Shown here: positions 53,765 through 64,000 of the stretch, piece after piece
How positions within the stretch are numbered: the first letter of the stretch is position 1
Layout of the letters: each line of letters starts with the position of its first letter
From: Geodermatophilaceae bacterium NBWT11
GTDB lineage: Bacteria; Actinomycetota; Actinomycetes; Mycobacteriales; Geodermatophilaceae
NCBI GenBank assembly: GCA_014218215.1
Contig: CP043652.1
Location: 558,001-622,000 of the forward strand
Length of the DNA stretch: 64,000 bases
Direction: 5' to 3'
Made by a program: the position numbers and the translations under genes
Notes under the pieces: generated by a model
The model's input: the letters and a program-made list of their open reading frames with translations, nothing else
Told to the model about the DNA's origin: nothing
Databases searched by the model: none

Positions 53765-53786
53765 GTCCCCGACGTCCCGGCGACGG

Positions 53787-53981
53787 TCAGCGCACCGACG
53801 CCGGGACGTCGTACTCCTCGCACACGGTCAGCCAGACCGTGCGCACCGGGACGCCGCCGTCGATGGCCGCCACCGCGGACCGCCCGCCCAGGGTGGTGAA
53901 GACGTGGTCCCGGGCGATGCTCTCGGCCCGCAGGTCACCGAAGTGCTCGCGCATCCGGGCCCAGAACTCCTGCAGTCGCAC
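53787..53981 (-). CDS. DUF3046 protein
   Basis: A 64-residue protein of the DUF3046 family: VRLQEFWARMREHFGDLRAE and VARDHV-like IARDHVF, then VWLTVCEEYDVPASVR. It lies near recA, as Rv2738c does in M. tuberculosis. Function is unknown. GTG 53981 gives the family's usual N-terminus. Confidence 0.85.
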   Translation of the reverse strand: MRLQEFWARMREHFGDLRAESIARDHVFTTLGGRSAVAAIDGGVPVRTVWLTVCEEYDVPASVR

Positions 53982-54012
53982 GGGCTCACGGTACCCACGC
54001 CCCACGGTCACC

Positions 54013-54018
54013 TAGCCT
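54013..54018 (+). promoter_or_regulatory. -10 box of a leaderless small gene
   Basis: TAGCCT is placed exactly at -12 to -7 if transcription begins on the A of ATG 54025. No ribosome site precedes the ATG, so a leaderless message is the natural reading. No clear -35 is seen. Confidence 0.5.
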
Positions 54019-54024
54019 GGCCGG

Positions 54025-54126
54025 ATGTTCCCCAGCACCGGGTCGGGCACCTGGGACACCGTCCTGCAGGTCGTGGCCGCGAGTCTGCTGCTCGTCTCGC
54101 TGGTCGTGATGATCCGGCGGCGCTGA
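54025..54126 (+). CDS. 33-residue protein made of a sortase-type sorting signal
   Basis: A tiny gene below usual length cut-offs: 33 residues starting MFPSTGSGTWDT, one hydrophobic helix (VLQVVAASLLLVSLVVMI) and a final RRR. FPSTG, helix, basic tail is the layout of a sortase (LPXTG-like) sorting signal with almost nothing before it. A TAG stop lies in frame 4 codons upstream, so it is not the tail of a larger intact gene here. It may be a single-helix membrane peptide or the remnant of a surface protein. Confidence 0.5.
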   Translation: MFPSTGSGTWDTVLQVVAASLLLVSLVVMIRRR

Positions 54127-54127
54127 C

Positions 54128-54787
54128 TCACTCCACCAGGTCGTCCTCGGGCAACGGGCCCAGGACGGCGAAGCACGACAGGTACGGGTCGACGTCCCCG
54201 CGGGTGGTCCAGGACCGCAGCTGACCGGCCGACCGGCGCGACAGCACGGCCCGCGCCAGGTCGAAGTCCGAGGCCGAGACGACCACGGCGGCGTCGGCGG
54301 GCCCGGTGCGCCAGGTCTCCCCGACCAGAGCCAGGGGCGGCAACCCGGCGCCGTCCACGGCCGCGGCCACCCGTCCGGCGAAGCGGTCGCGCAGGGCGGC
54401 CAGCGCCGGGGTGTCCCGGGCGCCGGGCACGCCCAGCGCGCCCCGCAGGTCCTGCTCGTGGACGACGACGTCGTTCACCGGGCGGGTGCCGTGCTCGCCC
54501 ATCCAGGCGCGCATCGGCCCGGTCAGCGGCTCCCACTCGGCCAGCAGGGCCCCGATCCCGCGGCCGGCGCGACGGTCCACGTGCGACTGCGTCCAGACCG
54601 GGTCGTGCTCGTCGGGCTCCTGCCCGGCGAGGACGTCGACGTTGGCACCGACGACGTGGGACAGCAGGTCCCGCACGGTCCAGTCCGGGCACGCCGGGAC
54701 GGCGGTGCCCGCCTGCTCGGTGCCGAGCCCCCGGACCAGCCCGACGACTCGCGCCTGGGCCTGCGTCCACTCCTCGATCGCGTCCAT
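54128..54787 (-). CDS. Maleylpyruvate isomerase-family (mycothiol-dependent) protein
   Basis: A 219-residue DinB/mycothiol-dependent maleylpyruvate isomerase-fold protein (TIGR03083 type). CPDWTVRDLLSHVVGANVD contains the first metal His; VNDVVVHEQDLRGALG contains the HExxD-like second set. Such enzymes use mycothiol as cofactor; the substrate here is unknown. ATG 54787 is used; an ATG at 54799 is in frame. It lies just downstream of the acyl-CoA dehydrogenase gene on the same strand. Confidence 0.82.
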   Translation of the reverse strand: MDAIEEWTQAQARVVGLVRGLGTEQAGTAVPACPDWTVRDLLSHVVGANVDVLAGQEPDEHDPVWTQSHVDRRAGRGIGALLAEWEPLTGPMRAWMGEHGTRPVNDVVVHEQDLRGALGVPGARDTPALAALRDRFAGRVAAAVDGAGLPPLALVGETWRTGPADAAVVVSASDFDLARAVLSRRSAGQLRSWTTRGDVDPYLSCFAVLGPLPEDDLVE

Positions 54788-54815
54788 GCCGGGGTGCATC
54801 CCCGCGCGGGGGGCC

Positions 54816-55961
54816 TCACAACCCCATGGACCGCCCGATGATCTCCTTCATGATCTCGTTGGTGCCGCCGTAGATGGACTGCACGCGGGCGTCGCGCCAG
54901 GCCTTGGACACCGGGTACTCGTCCATGTAGCCGTAGCCGCCGTGCAGCTGCAGGCACCGGTCGGCCGTCTTGTTCTGCAGCTCGGTGGTCCACCACTTGG
55001 CCATCGCGGCGTCGGTGGCGGTGAGCTCCCCGGCGTTGAGCTGGCGCACGCACTCGTCGACGAAGGCCCGGGCGATGGTGGCCTCGGTCTGCAGCTCGGC
55101 CAGGACGAAACGGCTGTTCTGGAAGCTGCCGACGGGCCTGCCGAACGCCGTCCGACCGGTCACGTACTCCACCGTCTGGGCCAGCACGGTCTCCACCGCC
55201 GCGACCGCGCCGGCGGCGATCGAGAGGCGCTCCTGGGGCAGGTTCTCCATCAGGTGCAGGAAGCCCCGGTTCTCGGTGCCCAGCAGGTTCTCCGCCGGCA
55301 CCCGGACGTCGGTGAAGAACAGCTCCGCGGTGTCCTGGGCCTTGAGACCCACCTTGTCCAGGTTGCGACCCCGGGCGAAGCCGGGCATGTCCCGCTCGAC
55401 GACGAGCAGGCTGATGCCCTTGGAGGCCGGGGCGTCGGGGTCGGTGCGGGCGACGACGATCACCAGGTCGGCGTTGATCCCGTTGGTGATGAACGTCTTG
55501 GACCCGTTCAGCACCCACCCGTCGCCGTCCTTGCGTCCGGTCGTGGTGATGCCCTGCAGGTCGCTGCCGGTGCCCGGCTCGGTCATCGCGATCGCGCTGA
55601 CCAGCTGGCCGCTGCAGAACCGCGGCAGCCAGCGCTCCTGCTGCTCGGGGGTCGCCAGGTCGCGCAGGTAGGGCCCGGTGACGTCGTTGTGCAGGGTGAA
55701 GCCGACACCGGAGGCACCGATGCGCATCAGCTCCTCGCCGAGCACGGTGTTGTACCGGAAGTCGCGCACCCCGCCGCCGCCGTGCGCCTCCGGGAGGTCC
55801 ATCCCGAGCAGGCCCTGCGCGCCCCCGGCGGTCCACACCTCGCGCGGCACGATGCCCTCGCGCTCCCACTGGCCGTGGAACGGCGCGACGTTCTTCTCCA
55901 GGAACGTCCGGGCGGTGTCCCGGAAGGCGTCGTGGTCGGCCTCGTACAGGTGGGAGCGCAT
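54816..55961 (-). CDS. Acyl-CoA dehydrogenase
   Basis: A 381-residue FAD flavoenzyme of the acyl-CoA dehydrogenase family. AMTEPGTGSDLQGI is the FAD-binding signature, QLHGGYGYMDEYPV the second, and the catalytic Glu lies in YGGTNEIMKEIIGR. It oxidizes acyl-CoA to enoyl-CoA in the cytosol and hands electrons to an electron-transfer flavoprotein. The opening HLYEADHDAFRDTARTFLEK suits the long-chain subgroup. It is divergent from lhr. Confidence 0.92.
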   Translation of the reverse strand: MRSHLYEADHDAFRDTARTFLEKNVAPFHGQWEREGIVPREVWTAGGAQGLLGMDLPEAHGGGGVRDFRYNTVLGEELMRIGASGVGFTLHNDVTGPYLRDLATPEQQERWLPRFCSGQLVSAIAMTEPGTGSDLQGITTTGRKDGDGWVLNGSKTFITNGINADLVIVVARTDPDAPASKGISLLVVERDMPGFARGRNLDKVGLKAQDTAELFFTDVRVPAENLLGTENRGFLHLMENLPQERLSIAAGAVAAVETVLAQTVEYVTGRTAFGRPVGSFQNSRFVLAELQTEATIARAFVDECVRQLNAGELTATDAAMAKWWTTELQNKTADRCLQLHGGYGYMDEYPVSKAWRDARVQSIYGGTNEIMKEIIGRSMGL

Positions 55962-56041
55962 GCGGCGAGTGTGACCGACAGCGCTGACTGTTTCCAGGGG
56001 CCGGACGGCGGCCGTCGCCGGGGGCGAACTGTCGTACCCCT

Positions 56042-60711
<4,670 letters not shown>

Positions 60712-60714
<3 letters not shown>

Positions 60715-60747
60715 GTCGACGAGTCGGCATGTCGACTCGTCGACTCA
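60712..60747. terminator. Hairpin containing both stop codons at lhr end
   Basis: A perfect 15-bp stem (TGAGTCGACGAGTCG with CGACTCGTCGACTCA), loop 6. Its outer base pairs are the TGA stops of lhr and of the convergent gene, so one structure ends both transcripts. Confidence 0.8.
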
Positions 60748-61308
60748 CCTGCCGCGGGGCCGCAACCAGCGGGCCAGCCGCCGGGTGAGGAACGGCATGC
60801 ACACGTACCCCAGGGCCAGCACCAGCACGACGGCGTAGAACAGCGCCCGCAGCATTAACGGCCAGTGCGCCACCAGCGGGGCGACCACGGCCTGCACCAC
60901 CAGCTGCAGCGCGAGCACCACGGCCACCGTCAGCAGGGTCAGCCGCAGCCGGGAGGGACCGTCGGCCCGGTCGGGGGCGGTGAAGAAGCTCTCCAGGCCG
61001 CTCACCCTGCTGTAGCGCGACCGGTCCACCATGGCCCCGGCCCGACCCAGCGCCTCGTGCCGCTGCGGCGAGCGCTCCCAACCGGCGAGCGCCTCGCGGT
61101 CGTGGAACCGGTAGACCAGGTGGTACTCCGAGCTGCCCGGCCCCGGGCGCAACAGGGTCGAGCCCAGGTGGCCGGGGAACGTGGCGGCCAGGGCCATGAT
61201 CTCCGCGGCCCAGGCCTCGAACTCCTGGACCTGCTCCGGGCGCACCTGGCGCGCCGCGGTGACGGTGACCGGGTGGGTGTCCGGAGCGGGCGGACGACGG
61301 CGGGGCAC
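60745..61308 (-). CDS. Antibiotic biosynthesis monooxygenase-domain membrane protein
   Basis: A 187-residue protein. Residues about 15-110 form an ABM-type dimeric alpha/beta-barrel domain (AARQVRPEQVQEFEAWAAEI, SEYHLVYRFHDREALAGWE), then two transmembrane helices, the second ending RRLARWLRPRGR. It resembles the tandem neighbour throughout. Function is unknown; heme degradation or quinone oxidation are known for ABM domains, but no such context is seen. GTG 61308 has a GGGGGAGG tract upstream. Confidence 0.8.
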   Translation of the reverse strand: MPRRRPPAPDTHPVTVTAARQVRPEQVQEFEAWAAEIMALAATFPGHLGSTLLRPGPGSSEYHLVYRFHDREALAGWERSPQRHEALGRAGAMVDRSRYSRVSGLESFFTAPDRADGPSRLRLTLLTVAVVLALQLVVQAVVAPLVAHWPLMLRALFYAVVLVLALGYVCMPFLTRRLARWLRPRGR

Positions 61309-61340
61309 GTCTCCAGCCTCCCCCAGCCGACCGGACGCCG

Positions 61341-61901
61341 TCAGCTGGGCCGCAGCCAGCCCGCCGTGACCCGGGTGAGCGCCGGCATGACGACGAAGCG
61401 CAGCCCGGTGACCACGATGACCGCGGAGATCAGCAGCCGGAGCGGCCAGGGCCAGTCCGCCACCAGGGGCTGGACCAGCAGGTGGAAGGTCGACGTCAGC
61501 AGGAAGACCCCGAGCACGGTCAGCAGCACCAGCTTCCAGGCCGGTGCGGGCTGCGGGGGCCGGGCGAAGAAGCCGTGCAGGCCCTCGACCCGGGCGAACT
61601 GCTCGTCCACCACGAGGTCGTGCACCCGCTGCAGCTGGGCGGCCCGCTCCGGGGACTCCTCCCAGCCGGCGAGCGAGGCGGCATCGGCGAACCGGTAGAC
61701 CAGGTGGTACTCGTCGCCCGCGTCGCCGGGCCGCAGGGTGGAGGAGCCCAGGAACCCCGGGAACGTGGCCGCCAGTTCCTGCACGTCGCTCGCCCAGGCC
61801 TCGAACGCCTCCCGGCGGTCGGGGCGGACGGTGCGGGCAGCCGTCACGGTCACCGGCTCGGGGAGCCCGGCCACCGCGTTGCCCTGGAATCGTGTGCGCA
61901 C
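61341..61901 (-). CDS. Antibiotic biosynthesis monooxygenase-domain membrane protein, paralogue
   Basis: A 186-residue paralogue of the preceding gene with the same ABM domain (AARTVRPDRREAFEAWASDV, DEYHLVYRFADAASLAGWE) and two C-terminal helices (LVLLTVLGVFLLTSTFHLLV; LRLLISAVIVVTGLRFVVMP). The pair is 32 bases apart on one strand and arose by tandem duplication. It is divergent from the nei2-type gene, sharing a 83-base promoter region. Confidence 0.8.
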   Translation of the reverse strand: MRTRFQGNAVAGLPEPVTVTAARTVRPDRREAFEAWASDVQELAATFPGFLGSSTLRPGDAGDEYHLVYRFADAASLAGWEESPERAAQLQRVHDLVVDEQFARVEGLHGFFARPPQPAPAWKLVLLTVLGVFLLTSTFHLLVQPLVADWPWPLRLLISAVIVVTGLRFVVMPALTRVTAGWLRPS

Positions 61902-61984
61902 GAGATGCCTCAGCGTTGAGAGACCTCGTCTCCTTCCCCGGTGTCAGGGGGCTCACAGCGTCCGCAACCGCGATCATGGACGAC

Positions 61985-62833
61985 GTGCCCGAAGGAGACA
62001 CCGTCTGGCTGGCGGCGAAGCGGATGCACGCCGCCCTGCACGGGGCCACGCTCGTCCGGGGCGAGCTGCGGGTGCCCCAGCTGGCCGAGATCGACCTGGC
62101 CGGGGCCACGGTCACCGAGGTGGTGCCGCGCGGCAAGCACATGCTCATCCGCTTCGCCGACGGCCGGACGCTGCGCACGCACTACCGGATGGACGGCAGC
62201 TGGCACGTCTACCGGCCGGGCGCCCGGTGGCGGGGCGGGCCGGCGTTCAGCATCCGGGCGGTCTTCACCACCCCCGAGTGGGAGTGCGTGGGCTACCGGC
62301 TGCACGACATGGCGATGGTGCGCACCAGCGACGAGGCCTCGGTCGTCGGTCACCTCGGGCCCGACGTGCTCGGCCCGGACTGGGACCTCGAGGAGGCGCT
62401 GCGCCGGTTGCGAGCACAGCCCGACGAGCAGATCGGCGTCGCGATCCTCGACCAGCGCAACCTCGCCGGGCTGGGCAACCTCTACAAGGTCGAGACGCTC
62501 TTCCTGTGCGGGGTGAACCCCTGGGCGCGGGTGGCCGACGTCCCCGACCTGCCCGGGCTGGTGGAGCGCGGGCGCTCCCTCATGCTGGCCAACCGCGACC
62601 GGCCCGAGCAGAGCACCACCGGCGACACCCGGCGGGGCCAGGACCACTGGGTGGCCGGCCGCAAGGGCCGCCCCTGCCGGCGCTGCCGCACGACGATCCT
62701 GCTCGGGGACCAGGGCCCGGACCTGCAGGAGCGGGTCACCTGGTGGTGCCCCCGCTGCCAGGCGACCCCGGCCCCGGTCCCGCGGGCCCGCACCGGCCAG
62801 CCGGGCACCGAGCCCCGCCGGGCGCGCTACTAG
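61985..62833 (+). CDS. Endonuclease VIII-type DNA glycosylase (Nei2-like)
   Basis: A 282-residue Fpg/Nei base-excision enzyme. PEGDTVW must begin directly after Met, since the N-terminal Pro is the catalytic nucleophile and the next Glu is essential; this fixes GTG 61985 as start and rejects the in-frame ATG at 61976. Further motifs are the LDQRNLAGLGNLYKVE helix-two-turn-helix and a C-terminal zinc finger (CRRCRTT, then WWCPRC). It resembles mycobacterial Nei2 (Rv3297). It removes oxidized pyrimidines from DNA. Confidence 0.9.
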   Translation: MPEGDTVWLAAKRMHAALHGATLVRGELRVPQLAEIDLAGATVTEVVPRGKHMLIRFADGRTLRTHYRMDGSWHVYRPGARWRGGPAFSIRAVFTTPEWECVGYRLHDMAMVRTSDEASVVGHLGPDVLGPDWDLEEALRRLRAQPDEQIGVAILDQRNLAGLGNLYKVETLFLCGVNPWARVADVPDLPGLVERGRSLMLANRDRPEQSTTGDTRRGQDHWVAGRKGRPCRRCRTTILLGDQGPDLQERVTWWCPRCQATPAPVPRARTGQPGTEPRRARY

Positions 62834-63414
62834 ACGGTCCGGGCCAGCCCACGGGTGGTGCCGGCCAGCTGCTCGGCGGCCGCCGGCAGCCGACGCCGGG
62901 CAGCCGGGTCACCGGCGACGGCCTCGGCGGCGGCCCGGGTGAGCCGGTCGTGCGCGGTGACGCCGTCGTGCAGCCGGGCGACCAGCCGGTCCACGGTGGG
63001 CCCGGTCTGCGCCGGGTCACCGGTCGCCTCGACCGCCACGACGCCGTCGGCCAGCCGGTGCAGCACCTCCACCGAGGCGGCCACCCCGACCCAGTCGACG
63101 TCGAGGTCGCGACCCAGCCGGCCGGCGTGGCCTGCCAGCTCGACGTCCCGGGTGCGCAGCCGACGCACGGTGTCGGCGGCCCGGCTGGTCTCCGGCGGCA
63201 ACGGCGCGGACGAGGGCCGCAGCAGCGGCGGGTGGCTCAGCCGGTGCACCCGCAGCACCCCGGCGACGACGACGGCGAGGAACACCAGGGAGCACACCCC
63301 CCAGAACACCTCACCGCCCTCGACGCCGTCCTGCACACCCACCTGCAGCGTCAGGACGACGCAGGCGGCGAGCCCGAGGAGCCGGTAGAGGACCGAGAGG
63401 ACCGCCAGCCGCAC
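62830..63414 (-). CDS. PspM-like membrane protein
   Basis: A 194-residue membrane protein downstream of pspA. Two hydrophobic segments at the N-terminus (VLYRLLGLAACVVLTLQVG and VCSLVFLAVVVAGVLRV) are followed by a helical soluble region. Position and topology match M. tuberculosis Rv2743c (PspM), which ties PspA to the membrane. GTG 63414 is the last start before the first helix; a frame with more N-terminal residues (from 63627) overlaps pspA and is rejected, but the true start could be an unusual codon between them. Confidence 0.7.
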   Translation of the reverse strand: MRLAVLSVLYRLLGLAACVVLTLQVGVQDGVEGGEVFWGVCSLVFLAVVVAGVLRVHRLSHPPLLRPSSAPLPPETSRAADTVRRLRTRDVELAGHAGRLGRDLDVDWVGVAASVEVLHRLADGVVAVEATGDPAQTGPTVDRLVARLHDGVTAHDRLTRAAAEAVAGDPAARRRLPAAAEQLAGTTRGLARTV

Positions 63415-63499
63415 ACGCGCCGACCGCCGGCCCTGCCGCGTGCGAGCGGCGGGACCGGCGGTCGGTGTGGGGTCTCCCCCGGCGGAGGAGCTGCTCAGC

Positions 63500-64000
63500 T
63501 CAGGCGCCGTGGGTCTCGGGGCGCTGCACCGGCTGGGCGGCGGGCTGCTCGGTCGGCTGGGCCTGCGGGGTGCCCTGCTCGATCGCGCCGGCGGGCTGGG
63601 TGCCCCCGGTGACGGCCTGCTGGCCACCCTGCCCGCCGGCCATGCCGGAGCGGATCTGCTGCAGCCGCGAGGCGCCGGCGACGTCCAGGGTCGCCTTCTG
63701 CACCTCGAGCATGCGGCCCTCGACGGAGTTCTGGGCCAGCTCGGCCTGGCCGAGCGCGTTGGCGTAGCGGCGCTCGATCTTGTCGCGGACCTCGCCCAGG
63801 TTGGGCGTGTTGCCCGGCGCCGACAGCTCGTTGACGCTCTTGATCGAGGCCGACACCTGCTCCTGCATCTTGGCCTGCTCGAGCTGGGAGAGCAGCTTGG
63901 TGCGCTCGGCCAGGATGGTCTGCAGCCGCATGCGGGACTGCTCGACGGCGCCCTTGGCCTGCTCGGCGGCCTGCAGGGCCTCGTCGTGGCTGCGCTTGAG
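63500..64000 (-). CDS. pspA: PspA/IM30-family envelope stress protein (5' part missing)
   Basis: The last 166 residues of a PspA-type coiled-coil protein; the N-terminus runs off the right edge. Helical heptads are visible in [20 protein letters not shown] and [20 protein letters not shown], followed by a Gln/Pro/Gly-rich tail ([16 protein letters not shown]) not found in E. coli PspA but usual in actinobacteria. In M. tuberculosis the equivalent Rv2744c protects the membrane under stress. It heads an operon with the pspM-like gene. Confidence 0.88.
   Translation of the reverse strand, partial: LKRSHDEALQAAEQAKGAVEQSRMRLQTILAERTKLLSQLEQAKMQEQVSASIKSVNELSAPGNTPNLGEVRDKIERRYANALGQAELAQNSVEGRMLEVQKATLDVAGASRLQQIRSGMAGGQGGQQAVTGGTQPAGAIEQGTPQAQPTEQPAAQPVQRPETHGA

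Overview
This is a 64 kb piece of a high-GC actinobacterial chromosome. Several marks point to a mycothiol-making actinomycete, most likely in or near the Geodermatophilaceae (an inference from gene content, not a measured placement): Rv2466c-type and maleylpyruvate isomerase-type mycothiol enzymes, a LexA regulon with TCGAAC-N4-GTTCGA operators, PafBC-type TTGTC-N-TA promoters, PspA/PspM, DUF3046, DUF349, and class II ribonucleotide reductase under NrdR. I see no rRNA, tRNA, CRISPR array, prophage or insertion sequence.

Region 1 (1-6.8 kb): end of an amidohydrolase gene, a DsbA-fold protein, two secreted repeat proteins, a lipoprotein and NDH-2. One secreted protein carries ten chaplin-like repeats and a class E (LAXTG) sorting signal. 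Region 2 (6.9-23.6 kb) is the main accessory system: a PucR regulator, an N-succinylamino-acid racemase-type enolase, a COG3375 GNAT, an M20 deacylase, a complete dipeptide ABC importer with a fused permease-ATPase subunit, two beta-lactamase-fold (S12) hydrolases (one fused to an S9 peptidase) and an N-acyl-D-amino-acid deacylase. Together these look like a pathway that imports and dismantles D-amino-acid-containing or acylated peptides and turns D- into L-amino acids. A 20-bp palindrome occurs in both promoter regions of this cluster.

Region 3 (23.6-31.3 kb): GNAT, saccharopine dehydrogenase-like reductase, rifampin ADP-ribosyltransferase (arr), fatty acid desaturase, a membrane protein, and the nrdR-nrdJ operon. 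Region 4 (31.3-64 kb) is a conserved core block also known from Mycobacterium tuberculosis (Rv2718c-Rv2744c): nrdR, the LysM division regulator, lexA, hflX, dapF, miaA, Rv2728c-like, DUF349, miaB, recX, recA, DUF3046 and pspM-pspA. Interleaved are a PAP2 phosphatase, an ArsR-like/MFS pair, gluABCD, an HxlR/QorB pair, an acyl-CoA dehydrogenase, the Lhr helicase and a Nei2 glycosylase. DNA damage control dominates: lexA, recA and the LysM gene carry SOS boxes, and recA and the LysM gene also carry PafBC-type promoters.

Two housekeeping genes, dapF and lhr, are each broken by what looks like one missing base. This may reflect sequence errors, and it is a caution for other unusual reading frames here, including the S9-S12 fusion.
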